From Paenibacillus sp. JNUCC32 (lineage in GTDB: Bacteria > Bacillota > Bacilli > Paenibacillales > Paenibacillaceae), in NCBI RefSeq assembly GCF_014863545.1, contig NZ_CP062260.1, positions 4,915,501-4,979,500 on the forward strand: a stretch of 64,000 nt of DNA, in the 5' to 3' direction. The position numbers and the translations under genes are program-made. The first letter of the stretch is position 1. Each line of letters begins with the position of its first letter. Shown in pieces: positions 25,847 to 34,201 of this stretch. Below the pieces are notes generated by a model that saw nothing but the letters and a program-made list of their open reading frames with translations, did no database searches and was not told where the DNA came from.

Positions 25847-26800
25847 CTACATTAAGCGTTGCCCCCTCGCTGCCCATACCTCGATCTCCACCTGAAGGGA
25901 CGGCATCGCCAGCGCCGGCACGTAGGTCATCGTCATGGACGGCGCCTTCCCCCCGTGGAATTTCTCCCATACCCGGTGGAAATGATCCCAGTCGACCTCC
26001 TGAACCGCCCAAATGTTGATTTTGACGATATGATCCGCCGACATGGCTTCCGAAGCCAATACCCGCTGGATATTCGCCAAGGTGTTCTCTACTTGCTCCT
26101 TCATATCGGCCGGCAGGCTCCCCTCCCTGTCGGTCCCCACCTGGCCGGAGAATACCAACAGCTCAGCCCCTCTCGCAACCTTGGTTACATGGGTATACGG
26201 ACCGATCGGCGGGGCGATGACGGACGGATTGTACCGGTGAATCGGGGACGATGCCTCCTCATCGGCTTCATTCAACATAGCCAGTGTCTGATGGTCCTCC
26301 CACTTCCCGTTAATCTTCACGTTTTTCCTGGCGATGCCTTCTTTATGGAAGCCGGCCTTCAGGAGCACTCGGATCGAGCCTAGGTTGTGCGGCATCACGC
26401 CCGCTTCAATCCGGTGAAACTTCAATTCCTGAAAGGCAAACCTCACCACCATTTGAACGGCCTCGGTCATGTACCCCTTACCGTTATGGTCCCGGTCCAG
26501 AAAATAACCGATCCAGCAGCTCTGCAAATTCCCCCGTACCACTTCCGTCAGCATGATCTCCCCGATGATCGTTTCGGTATCCCGCAGTCCAATCATATAG
26601 AGATACGCCTGATCCGCCTTGCTGGATTCCCGGGCCTTGCGAATCCGTTCGAGTTGTCCCTCAAGGGTATAGAATTCGTCGTCCCTTAAGCCCGTGAACC
26701 GTTGAAAAAAATCCCGGTTATCCACCTCGAGCTTCCATAGCGCTTCCGCATCCGATTCCTCTACCGACTTGACATAGATTTGTTTACCTTGCATGAACAT
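25847..26800 (-). CDS. GNAT acetyltransferase fused to a RidA-like domain
   Basis: A 317-residue two-domain protein. Residues 1-180 are a RimJ/RimL-type N-acetyltransferase: WIGYFLDRDHNGKGYMTEAV is the acetyl-CoA binding loop, followed by HRIEAGVMPHNLGSIRVLLKAGF. Residues 185-317 are a YjgF/YER057c (Rid) domain: PPIGPYTHVTKVARGAELLVFSGQVG...TYVPALAMPSLQVEIEVWA. The Arg that binds the imine substrate in active RidA enzymes (CRxxV position) is absent, so enamine/imine deaminase activity is doubtful. The frame is continuous, with no internal ribosome site needed. AAAGGAGAGG precedes ATG at 26800. The acetyl acceptor is unknown. Confidence 0.9.
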   Translation of the reverse strand: MFMQGKQIYVKSVEESDAEALWKLEVDNRDFFQRFTGLRDDEFYTLEGQLERIRKARESSKADQAYLYMIGLRDTETIIGEIMLTEVVRGNLQSCWIGYFLDRDHNGKGYMTEAVQMVVRFAFQELKFHRIEAGVMPHNLGSIRVLLKAGFHKEGIARKNVKINGKWEDHQTLAMLNEADEEASSPIHRYNPSVIAPPIGPYTHVTKVARGAELLVFSGQVGTDREGSLPADMKEQVENTLANIQRVLASEAMSADHIVKINIWAVQEVDWDHFHRVWEKFHGGKAPSMTMTYVPALAMPSLQVEIEVWAARGQRLM

Positions 26801-26836
26801 GGTCTACCTCTCCTTTGCTCGTATCATTAGAAACGC

Positions 26837-26910
26837 AAAAAACACCACAGCGCACCTGTGGTGTACATGCCGATCTATGCAACCACAAGCCAGCGACCTG
26901 TGGTGTTTTT
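26837..26910 (-). terminator. Alternative-hairpin terminator upstream of the GNAT-RidA gene
   Basis: ACACCACAG (26842-26850) and CTGTGGTGT (26856-26864) form a 9-bp hairpin that on the minus strand is followed by a T-run. A second CTGTGGTGTTTTT (26898-26910) can pair with the same arm over 13 bp, and CCACA at 26883 offers a third partner. It terminates the small gene at 26926 and may also work as an attenuator for the GNAT-RidA gene. Confidence 0.6.
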
Positions 26911-26925
26911 AATTCCACTGCTCCC

Positions 26926-27069
26926 TCATTTTAGTGAATAGCATGAAGGATCCTTGATCGCCGAATATCCGATTTTGGACAGACTTCTCCCGTCATCGGA
27001 CCGATCAAAGAAAACAGCGGTGGAGTATCCCATGCCTTTGGACAACGACGCCAATGATCTTTTTTTCAT
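26926..27069 (-). CDS. Small hypothetical protein, 47 residues
   Basis: ATG at 27067-27069 is preceded by GGAGGAGTATTCAC and opens a 47-codon frame starting MKKRSLASLSKGMGYSTAVF. The product is basic and serine-rich, with no hydrophobic helix or known motif. The strong ribosome site and the terminator directly after its stop support expression. It could be a small regulatory or stress peptide; I do not recognise it. Confidence 0.45.
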   Translation of the reverse strand: MKKRSLASLSKGMGYSTAVFFDRSDDGRSLSKIGYSAIKDPSCYSLK

Positions 27070-27208
27070 GTGAATACTCCTCCCTGCCAAGATTTCAACC
27101 ATCTATGTTCATAACAAGTAGCTTGCCTTATGGCTCGCTAATTCCATCGTCTCGATTACCCATAGGATACATGATTCTGCATGAAGGATCAAATCCGCTG
27201 AGCTACAT

Positions 27209-28006
27209 TCACATGACCGTTCCCTTCGGATTGCCTTTGGACGGGCCTCTCCCCTGCTTGATATGCTTCAGCTGGGCCACAATGATGACGCTGATGACCA
27301 CCAGCAGGAACCACGAGCTGATTTTTCCGATATGCACCAGACTCCATGTCCGTTCCTGCCCCGGATAGGTCCAGGCCCCGAGAAACGTGGAGATATTCTC
27401 AGCGATCCAAATAAAAAAACCAATCAACAGGAACGACAGCACCAGCGGCATGCGCAAGGTTTTTCCGTCAACGTCGAAATACACCATGGTTCTGCCAAAC
27501 ACCACGAACAACAATGCGGTCAGGAGCCAGCGCGCATCCCACACGTAGTGATGGGTAAAGAAATTGGCATAGATCGCCGCGCTGATCAGCACGGTCAGCA
27601 CAGGCAGCGGCCAGCCGGTGATGCGCAAATTCATTCGCCGCCAAGCCTGGCAGATATAACTGGCCACGCTGGCATACATGAAGCCGCTGTACAGCGGAAC
27701 GCCGCCGATTTTGCTCCAGCCCTCGTCCGGGTAAGACCATGAGCCCATATGCACTTTATACAGCTCCAGCATCAATCCGATGACGTGAAAGACGCAGATG
27801 ACCTTCAGTTCATCCCATGTCTCCAGCTTGCTGACCAGCATCCCGATTTGCGCCAAGACGCAGATGAGAAGAATGAGATCATACCGCGGCAAACCCGGAA
27901 TCTCGACCACCTTGGTCAGTCCCAGCGCGCCGAAGATAATCACCGGAAATAGGCAGGACAAAGCCTGCTGATAACCGAAAACCCACAGCTTCCGTATAAA
28001 TTCCAT
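27209..28006 (-). CDS. DUF817 family membrane protein
   Basis: A 265-residue integral membrane protein with about eight helices. Conserved DUF817 features include LELYKVHMGSWSYPDEGWSKIGGVPLYSGFMYASVASYICQAWRR and FFIWIAENISTFLGAWTYPGQ...WSLVHIGKISSWFLLV. The conserved charged and aromatic residues within helices suggest an enzyme or transporter, but no function is established. It stands alone; a 47-codon gene follows with a separate ribosome site. Confidence 0.88.
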   Translation of the reverse strand: MEFIRKLWVFGYQQALSCLFPVIIFGALGLTKVVEIPGLPRYDLILLICVLAQIGMLVSKLETWDELKVICVFHVIGLMLELYKVHMGSWSYPDEGWSKIGGVPLYSGFMYASVASYICQAWRRMNLRITGWPLPVLTVLISAAIYANFFTHHYVWDARWLLTALLFVVFGRTMVYFDVDGKTLRMPLVLSFLLIGFFIWIAENISTFLGAWTYPGQERTWSLVHIGKISSWFLLVVISVIIVAQLKHIKQGRGPSKGNPKGTVM

Positions 28007-28312
28007 AAGCTCCTCCTAGCGCCTGCATTCGTATACTTCACCCTACCACAGACCGCGAATTGAATAAAAGAACAGCTTTGTCATATTTCATCCAGGCTAT
28101 TAAGCGCAAAAACAAAATAAGAGAGCAGCTCCTGCAGCTGCTCTCTCATCGGTTAACGGGCTATCCGACGATCCTTAAGGTTATACCTGCGGCATGCAAG
28201 CTCTTAGGTTCAACCTTGTTCAATCGCTAGATTATATTCGGGTTCCCGGCATCTTGGGCCGGTCTCAACAGCCTGAAGGCTCCTCCTCTTCATACAGCCG
28301 GGGCATGCCCGG
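28007..28312. other. Intergenic region with a hairpin
   Basis: GAGAGCAGC (28121-28129) pairs with GCTGCTCTC (28137-28145), a 9-bp stem between the leftward exporter gene end and the DUF817 start. It is probably the exporter terminator, although it lies about 170 bp after the stop. No gene is supported here. Confidence 0.45.
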
Positions 28313-29731
28313 TCAGAGCGCGATATGGCGAGCCGATTTTTTCTTTTTGACCCGTAACAAAAATGTAAGAGGTATGGCTGCCACCGCCACCATCGTGCCG
28401 ATCATGAACACGTCATCAATGCCCATGGTCGTTGCCGCACGCGGAGTCACAGTTCCGGCGCCCATGTAATAGGATGTTCTGGTTACCACCAGCGCGCTGA
28501 AAATGCCGATGGATAACGAAGCCAGCCCCTGGCGCGCCCAGTTCGTAATGGACGATGCATGGCCTGAGTACTCGCTGGACACCGCGCTCATCGCGGCGTT
28601 CGTTAACGGCATGTTGCACAGCGCTATGCCGAGGCAGCGAACCAGCTGCAGCATGGAAATGTACAGAACCGACGTATTCGTGCCGATCCCGCTGAAAGCC
28701 AGCGTGGCGGCCACAATGATAAGGACACCCGTGATGACCAGCCGGAACGGACCGATCCGGTCATAAAATTTGCCGATAATCGGCGATGCCGCCGCCATGA
28801 CGATCGCGCCCGGCAGCATGATCAATCCGGTATCCATCGGGGACAGCTTCAGCACGGTCTGCAAATAGAGCGGCACCAGCAAGGTTCCCGTATAGAGGGA
28901 GATCGTCACGATGCAGTTCAAGATCAAGCTGTACCGGAATCGGGGGAATCTGAATACCTTCAGCTGCAATAGCGGGAACGGGATGCGAAGCTCCCACTTA
29001 ATAAAGAACAGCAGCAGCAAAATGCCGGCGACGAGCAAGGAGATCGTCTTCCAGGACCCCCAGCCCCAATCGTTGCCATGGCTGAAGGAGAGCAGCAAAC
29101 AGGAGCTGCCCGCCACCACCGTCAAGAAGCCGAGGAGATCGAAGCTCTTCTTCCCGGTCAGTCGATAAAATGGAATGAATTTGCTTACGATGACGATCGA
29201 TATCAGGCCGATGGGGACATTCAGAATGAATATGGATTTCCAGCCAAAGTATTGCACCAGCCATCCGCCCAGGGTCGGCCCTATCACCGGTGCCAGCATG
29301 GAAGCCAGGCTCCACAAGCCCATGGCGTAGGCCTGCCGCTCGCGCGGGAATACCTGGTAAATGATCGTCATCGTAATCGGAATGATCATCCCGCCGAAGA
29401 CGCCTTGCGTGATCCGGAACGCGATCAATGTCTCGATGTTCCAGGCGACAACGCATAGCAGCGACGAAAGGGTAAAACCCGTCAATGCCAGTACGAACAG
29501 CCTCTTATAGCTTAGCTGGTCCCCCATGTAGCCGACGATGGGGGCCACGATCCCCGTTGCCAGCAAATACCCGGCCATCAGCCATTGGGTTGTGCTCAGC
29601 GTGGCATGAAACTGTTCCATCACCACCGGAAAGGCGACGTTGATGGTGGTAATGCTCAGCACCGCGAGAAAATTGCCGAAAAACACGGCGCTCATAATTA
29701 GCCAGAATGAAGATTTTTCGTCTGTATTCAC
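28313..29731 (-). CDS. DHA2-family MFS exporter (EmrB/QacA type, 14 helices)
   Basis: A 472-residue drug:H+ antiporter-like protein with about 14 hydrophobic helices. Visible signatures are TTINVAFPVVMEQFHATLSTTQWLMAGYLLATG, GYMGDQLSYKRLF (loop 2-3 motif) and APVIGPTLGGWLVQYFGWKSIFILNVPIG (motif C of exporters). The start is GTG at 29729-29731, with AGGAGG 6 bp upstream; longer in-frame extensions are not membrane-protein-like. It lies 79 bp downstream of a marR gene in the same direction, so MarR-controlled multidrug efflux is likely. Confidence 0.92.
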   Translation of the reverse strand: MNTDEKSSFWLIMSAVFFGNFLAVLSITTINVAFPVVMEQFHATLSTTQWLMAGYLLATGIVAPIVGYMGDQLSYKRLFVLALTGFTLSSLLCVVAWNIETLIAFRITQGVFGGMIIPITMTIIYQVFPRERQAYAMGLWSLASMLAPVIGPTLGGWLVQYFGWKSIFILNVPIGLISIVIVSKFIPFYRLTGKKSFDLLGFLTVVAGSSCLLLSFSHGNDWGWGSWKTISLLVAGILLLLFFIKWELRIPFPLLQLKVFRFPRFRYSLILNCIVTISLYTGTLLVPLYLQTVLKLSPMDTGLIMLPGAIVMAAASPIIGKFYDRIGPFRLVITGVLIIVAATLAFSGIGTNTSVLYISMLQLVRCLGIALCNMPLTNAAMSAVSSEYSGHASSITNWARQGLASLSIGIFSALVVTRTSYYMGAGTVTPRAATTMGIDDVFMIGTMVAVAAIPLTFLLRVKKKKSARHIAL

Positions 29732-29810
29732 AAGAAGCCTCCTAAACAAAGTAACCCCGCCCGGATCTGATAACAGAACTGGAGGCAGGATTACTTCAGT
29801 TTCATATCGT

Positions 29811-30242
29811 TTACTCTGTTGGAAATAGCTTTCGGCCAAGCAATCGCAGCAAAATATACAGGTTATCCGCCTCGTCCTCATCCAGCTGCTTGAAGGATTC
29901 CATGACGGCATAATCCCCCTCGCTGCGCGCGTCGAGCACCAGCTGCCGGCCTTCTGCCGTAAAATTGACATAGTGGCTGCGTCCGTCACTCGGATTCGGC
30001 GTTCGAATCACCAAGCCCCGTTGTTCCAAGGCATCCACCAAATAAGTAATCGTTGCAGCTTTAAGCTCCATGTGCTCAGCCAACCGGTTGGGAAGCCACG
30101 GTCCCTGCTGCTCGATCAAACTTAGGATTTTATACTGATTCATCGTCAAATCGTTCTTTCTTAAATGACTCAAGAAAGACACGACCCGATGCCTCGTCAT
30201 TTTATCCGATAACTCACGATACATGTCCATGAGTCTCTCCAC
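29811..30242 (-). CDS. MarR family transcriptional regulator
   Basis: A 143-residue winged-helix repressor. The recognition region is LPNRLAEHMELKAATITYLVDALEQRGLVIRTPNPSDGRSHYVNFT (about residues 50-95), with the SDGRSHYV wing. It precedes the DHA2 exporter in one operon and presumably represses it and itself until a toxic ligand binds. A good sigma-A promoter with a partly dyad-symmetric spacer lies 45-70 bp upstream. Confidence 0.92.
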   Translation of the reverse strand: MERLMDMYRELSDKMTRHRVVSFLSHLRKNDLTMNQYKILSLIEQQGPWLPNRLAEHMELKAATITYLVDALEQRGLVIRTPNPSDGRSHYVNFTAEGRQLVLDARSEGDYAVMESFKQLDEDEADNLYILLRLLGRKLFPTE

Positions 30243-30285
30243 GCTTGCTTCTCTTCCGTTCTCCAGAGCATTTCACCTCGTTCTT

Positions 30286-30314
30286 ATTTTAGTTCAATGA
30301 TTCTAACTTGTAAA
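30286..30314 (-). promoter_or_regulatory. Sigma-A promoter of the marR-exporter operon
   Basis: On the minus strand, TTTACA (30309-30314) is separated by exactly 17 bp from TAAAAT (30286-30291). The spacer AGTTAGAATCATTGAAC has imperfect dyad symmetry (AGTT...AACT including the first base of the -10 flank), a candidate MarR operator. Confidence 0.6.
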
Positions 30315-30508
30315 CACCATTTTCATGATTTTCATTCTAATTCATCCCAATTATCGAGGTATAATGGACTAATTACTTAAATTATTCAAAGTTTATTTCG
30401 AGACATTGAACCATTCTAATTCTTAAAATCAGAAGCATCTACGGAGAGAAATCTCTTATTCATGCCTTGGCAGGAAACGGTCAGTACAATAACAGGCCCC
30501 CAATGCAA

Positions 30509-30542
30509 AAAGGACTCGCAAGATCTAGCGATCCGCGAGCCC
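30509..30542 (-). terminator. Hairpin terminator of the AAA ATPase gene
   Basis: GGaCTCGC pairs with GCGAGcCC around a loop containing AGATCT, just downstream of the leftward ATPase stop. Confidence 0.5.
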
Positions 30543-30555
30543 TTATCTTTCCCGT

Positions 30556-31314
30556 TTATTCCTCATCATCTGCAAACAATTCATGCAGCATCGCTTCCCG
30601 GCGATTCACGAATTCCTTCGTGATCATGTAATGATCCGTTTCCTCCAGGCTCGTCTCTTCCACGCCTTCGGATGTCAGCTTGTAGATGATCGAATCCGGA
30701 TAAGCCATGACAATCGGCGAATGCGTGGAAATAATAAACTGCGAGTCTTCATGAACCAGGTCATGGATGCGCCTCAGCAGCGCCATTTGGCGAAATGGCG
30801 ACAAGGCCGCTTCCGGCTCGTCCATGATGTACAGCCCGTTCCCCCAGAACCGATGCAAAAAGGTGGCAAAAAAGGATTCTCCGTGCGACTGCTGGTGAAG
30901 CGATTTGCCGCCATAGGAATCATAAAGTCCAGGACGCTCCCGCTCCAGTGCATCCACTTCGCTGGCGACGTTATAATAGCTCTCCGCCCGGAAGAAAAAC
31001 CCGTCCCGCGGTTTGCGTGCGCCCCGGACGGTTCGAATATATTCATACAGCCTGGAATGGGTCTCCTCCGTCGAGAAGGAGAAATTGAGCGTCCCTCCTT
31101 CCGGATTGAACCCGAGGGCCGCGGCAATCGCCTCCAGCAGCGTGGATTTGCCCATTCCGTTCTCGCCCACGATATAAGTGACCTTCGGATGAAAGCGAAG
31201 TCCGTCCATAGCCGCTACGGCCGGCAAATTAAAGGGGTATTCGTTAAATGACGGGATGCGATCCCTCATTAACACAACGCTTCGAAGATAGGCAAGCATA
31301 GCCGAGTTATCCAA
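30556..31314 (-). CDS. AAA-family (RecF/SMC-like) ATPase
   Basis: A 252-residue ABC-type ATPase without membrane domain. Walker A is VGENGMGKSTLLEAIA (about residues 49-64), the signature-like part is KSLHQQSHGESFF, Walker B is GLYIMDEPEAALSP, and the switch His is in FIISTHSPI. The single-domain architecture resembles proteins annotated as AAA family ATPase or putative ATP-binding protein, related to OLD/RecF-type nucleases but lacking a nuclease domain. Cellular role unknown. TTG at 31312-31314 follows GGAGGGAAAGCGG. Confidence 0.88.
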   Translation of the reverse strand: MDNSAMLAYLRSVVLMRDRIPSFNEYPFNLPAVAAMDGLRFHPKVTYIVGENGMGKSTLLEAIAAALGFNPEGGTLNFSFSTEETHSRLYEYIRTVRGARKPRDGFFFRAESYYNVASEVDALERERPGLYDSYGGKSLHQQSHGESFFATFLHRFWGNGLYIMDEPEAALSPFRQMALLRRIHDLVHEDSQFIISTHSPIVMAYPDSIIYKLTSEGVEETSLEETDHYMITKEFVNRREAMLHELFADDEE

Positions 31315-31615
31315 CCGCTTTCCCTCCTTGAAATCTACGTTAACCGATCATGACAAGTCTACTACTATATAACATTCCGGCTTCGGTTCCAATTCAGGAT
31401 CTCGCGATGCAGGCTGCACGCTCTCATAGAACGCATTCCTGGACATACAGCGAATCCGAGCAGCCCGCTGTTTGCTGCGATAGCAGGCAGACCGCTTCCT
31501 TGAAGCAATCGAAGATGCCCCGATATTCAAAAAAATGCGCCATCACAGGGCTTGCCGGGACCTGGAATGACGCAATTTTTCATCCGATATTGAATCTGTT
31601 GTTACGATATACTTA
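31315..31615. other. Intergenic region, nothing recognised
   Basis: This stretch between two leftward genes carries no convincing gene, terminator or repeat. A 60-codon open frame on the minus strand lacks a ribosome site and domain similarity. Confidence 0.5.
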
Positions 31616-32206
31616 CTATTCGCTTACGATAAATTGATAGAGCTCCTCGACCTTCTCTTCCGTCAGATCGCCGCTGTTATCAAACACCTTGATGGACGTT
31701 TGCGGAATATCCCAGTTCACTTCCGGAACGAAATCGACGCGCTTCTTGAAGTCGTCCCAATGATCCAGCTTCCACTGATCCCGCTCGGTCTGTCTGTCAA
31801 TGATCCGCTCCTTCTGCAAATCCATGTCCTTGAGCGCAACCACGATGACCTTCACGTCAACGTCGTTCTTCGTTAATCCCGCGGATGCGATGACCTCTTC
31901 AATCCATTCGCGGTTCTTGAGCTCCGCCGTGAACGGCGAGATCATAAAGACATTTTGCCCGGCACCCAGGTTCTCGATGCAAATATCCTTGGTCGTATCA
32001 TATTCCAGATCGCGCAGATTCTCTTTATAGAAGGAAGAATCGCGGTCGTTCGGATCCAGTCCGTTGCTCTCCAGGAACTTCTCGACAAACCGTCCCCCCA
32101 CCGTATCACGGTCGAGGAATGCAGCCGGTATGAGGACTGCAAGTTTCTTCGCTACGGTTGTCTTGCCTGTGCCGGCCACGCCGACAAAAAACACTAGCTT
32201 TTGCAA
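31616..32206 (-). CDS. P-loop kinase-like ATP-binding protein
   Basis: A 196-residue AAA_33/nucleoside-kinase-fold protein. Walker A is FFVGVAGTGKTTVAKKLA near the N-terminus, followed by FLDRDTVGGRFVEKFL (a substrate-binding Asp-Arg region as in gluconate, shikimate or zeta-type kinases), and a lid-like Arg-rich segment KERIIDRQTERDQWK. The substrate is unknown. The start is TTG at 32204-32206, because GGAGGGATACCA precedes it and the in-frame ATG at 32221 lies on the ribosome site. Confidence 0.8.
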   Translation of the reverse strand: MQKLVFFVGVAGTGKTTVAKKLAVLIPAAFLDRDTVGGRFVEKFLESNGLDPNDRDSSFYKENLRDLEYDTTKDICIENLGAGQNVFMISPFTAELKNREWIEEVIASAGLTKNDVDVKVIVVALKDMDLQKERIIDRQTERDQWKLDHWDDFKKRVDFVPEVNWDIPQTSIKVFDNSGDLTEEKVEELYQFIVSE

Positions 32207-32266
32207 ATGGTATCCCTCCATATGATCTATATCGCTAGAACACCCCTGCCGTCACTCACGCTATCC

Positions 32267-32818
32267 CTATGCGCGTTCTGTCCGGTAACGGGTTTCTTCA
32301 ATCAATTCCTCCATCGCGGAGGCCAAACGCTCCTGAAGCACTTCCGCTACGTCAAACCCGCCATCCTCGGTACGCGCCACCTGGGCATCCACGGCGTACA
32401 CGCCGCCCAGAATATGCCGGGCCCCGATCGAGGAAAGCACGGGCTTGAGCGAATAATCAATCGCCAGCAAATGCGCGAGACTGCCGCCAATGAACATCGG
32501 AAGCACGATTTTGCCAGCCAAGCCTTTTTGCGGAATCAGGTCCAAAAATGTCTTAAGCACGCCGGTAAACGAAGCTTTATAAACCGGACTTGCCACAATC
32601 ACGGCATCGGCCTCGGCCACAAGCCCGTTGGCTTTGACGATATGCTCGCTCTCAAACTTCGTATGAATCAAATCCTCGGGCGGCAGCCCGGCCACGTCGA
32701 TCCGGCTCACCTCGAAATTGGCAGCAGTTAGTGCCTGCTCCGCAAAATCCATAACCGCATTCAATCGGGATCCGGCTGTAGGGCTCCCGTTAATAATAAC
32801 AGCTTTCGCCATAATCAT
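32267..32818 (-). CDS. NADPH-dependent FMN reductase (SsuE-like)
   Basis: A 183-residue flavodoxin-fold reductase. The phosphate-binding loop is INGSPTAGSRLNAVMDFA, and ASPVYKASFTGVLKTFLDLIPQKGLAGKIVLPMFIGGSLAHLLAIDYSLKPVL matches SsuE, which supplies reduced FMN to desulfonating monooxygenases. No ssuD or sulfonate transporter is in the window, although a sulfate uptake operon lies 10 kb away. GAGGTG precedes ATG at 32818; ATG at 32812 is an alternative start. Confidence 0.9.
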   Translation of the reverse strand: MIMAKAVIINGSPTAGSRLNAVMDFAEQALTAANFEVSRIDVAGLPPEDLIHTKFESEHIVKANGLVAEADAVIVASPVYKASFTGVLKTFLDLIPQKGLAGKIVLPMFIGGSLAHLLAIDYSLKPVLSSIGARHILGGVYAVDAQVARTEDGGFDVAEVLQERLASAMEELIEETRYRTERA

Positions 32819-32925
32819 TGTTCACCTCAGCTTATCTTATAATGTCACCATTTCATCCACGCACCATCAGATCGCTATGTAAGGTCCTCTCGATATAGAG
32901 TCAGACCGCCATAGCCTGAATCTCA

Positions 32926-32960
32926 GAAAAAAAAGACTTTACAGGATACGGCAAAGTCTT
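32926..32960 (-). terminator. Intrinsic terminator of the vanW-like gene
   Basis: AAGACTTT (32933-32940) and AAAGTCTT (32953-32960) form an 8-bp stem followed on the minus strand by eight T. The remaining bases from 32961 to 33174 show nothing recognisable. Confidence 0.75.
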
Positions 32961-33174
32961 CCGGTCAGCAGTCGCTCTTGCATCCGACATCAACCGGCAT
33001 AAATCAGAGCAAACTTGTCAGAATTAGTATCATCGTATCAATGTGTCCGCGCTTTTGTCAATCCGGCAGAATGCGTCAAACCGATGTTCTCCATTGCCCG
33101 CTCCATTTAACCGATCACGAACAGGGCTCCCCATGCGAATACGGTTTAAGATCGGCACCTGGCCCCTCCCTTGA

Positions 33175-33990
33175 TCAGGACGACCCACTTCCTTGTTCGG
33201 CAAGCAGCGGCGAGTACATCATGAGCGCATGGTTCTCGGTAATCCACTCATCCCGAATCCGTTCGCCTTCCCTGTTGAACACTTTGCGGCCAATGACGTT
33301 ATGCCTCGCATATCCTCCCCAAACTTCCTGGGTAATGCGATGGTCCCGCTCATATACTTCATAGCGATGCAGCGGAGCGGCGCTGGATCGCCATTCCCCG
33401 ATCAAATCCTCCTCTGATACATATACCGACAGCTGGTATGTATCGTTCGTCGGATTATAAATCTGAAGGTCCAAATAATTATAGGCGCACGTAGCGCCGC
33501 TTCCGAACGGCTGGGTCCGGTTCGCATCCGGAAATACGTCATAGCTGTGCCGATGCCGTTCTTTCACTTCCAGAGGGGTGTGCAGCGTCATCCAGTATAT
33601 GAGGTTGGACAGCTGGCACAGCCCTCCGCCCACGCCGGCCTTAAAGCCTCCATAGAACAGGACCATGCCGTCGACATACCCTTTCCTGCGGGTCGGGCGT
33701 CCAATGCTCCTCCAATAGGACAGCGTCTCTCCCGGACGAACCAGCAGTCCATCCAGATGGCGCACGGCCAGACGCAGGTTGATCACCTTATGATGCTGAT
33801 ACCACATATCAACGTCCTTGAGCTGGCGTTTCAGCGGGGTTTGGTGTGTGAACACCGAATATCGCAGTAGCTCAGGACTTTGCGTGCGGGCGATGCCGCC
33901 CCTCTTCCTCATCCATGCCCAATAACGCCGGTACGTAAAATACTGCTTGCCTGCCCACAGGCGGAATTTTGAACGCTTGACGGGTTTCAT
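33175..33990 (-). CDS. VanW family protein
   Basis: A 271-residue protein of the VanW family, named from an accessory gene of a vancomycin-resistance cluster; function unknown. The core motif is YRSIGRPTRRKGYVDGMVLFYGGFKAGVGGGLCQLSNLIYWMTLHTPLEVKERHRHSYDVFPD. It lacks a signal peptide and the N-terminal peptidoglycan-binding domains present in longer homologues. GGGGGCACGG lies upstream of ATG at 33990. No van genes are adjacent. Confidence 0.9.
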   Translation of the reverse strand: MKPVKRSKFRLWAGKQYFTYRRYWAWMRKRGGIARTQSPELLRYSVFTHQTPLKRQLKDVDMWYQHHKVINLRLAVRHLDGLLVRPGETLSYWRSIGRPTRRKGYVDGMVLFYGGFKAGVGGGLCQLSNLIYWMTLHTPLEVKERHRHSYDVFPDANRTQPFGSGATCAYNYLDLQIYNPTNDTYQLSVYVSEEDLIGEWRSSAAPLHRYEVYERDHRITQEVWGGYARHNVIGRKVFNREGERIRDEWITENHALMMYSPLLAEQGSGSS

Positions 33991-34201
33991 CCGTGACCGT
34001 GCCCCCTTGGCCGTATTGATGAATTTGGAAATATTTTACCACAATAGCCCAAAGGACATCGTAAAAAATCCGTAACCCGCGCGTTTGCGCACGACCTTTC
34101 ACCTATTCTGTTCACAACCGGCACCCTGGACTGGGCGAATGCATAGAGATAAAGCATCGACGTTCCATGAATAACATCCCGTATACCAAAGGAGGAATGA
34201 A

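Noticed and set aside
26837..26910. T-box leader upstream of the GNAT-RidA gene.
   Set aside because: No T-box sequence (UGGNACCGCG) or specifier-loop structure was found.
31348..31530. 60-codon minus-strand frame between the two ATPase genes.
   Set aside because: No ribosome site, no hydrophobic or conserved pattern.
32267..32818. Sulfonate utilisation operon around the SsuE-like reductase.
   Set aside because: No monooxygenase or sulfonate transporter is adjacent; neighbours are a kinase-like protein and VanW.
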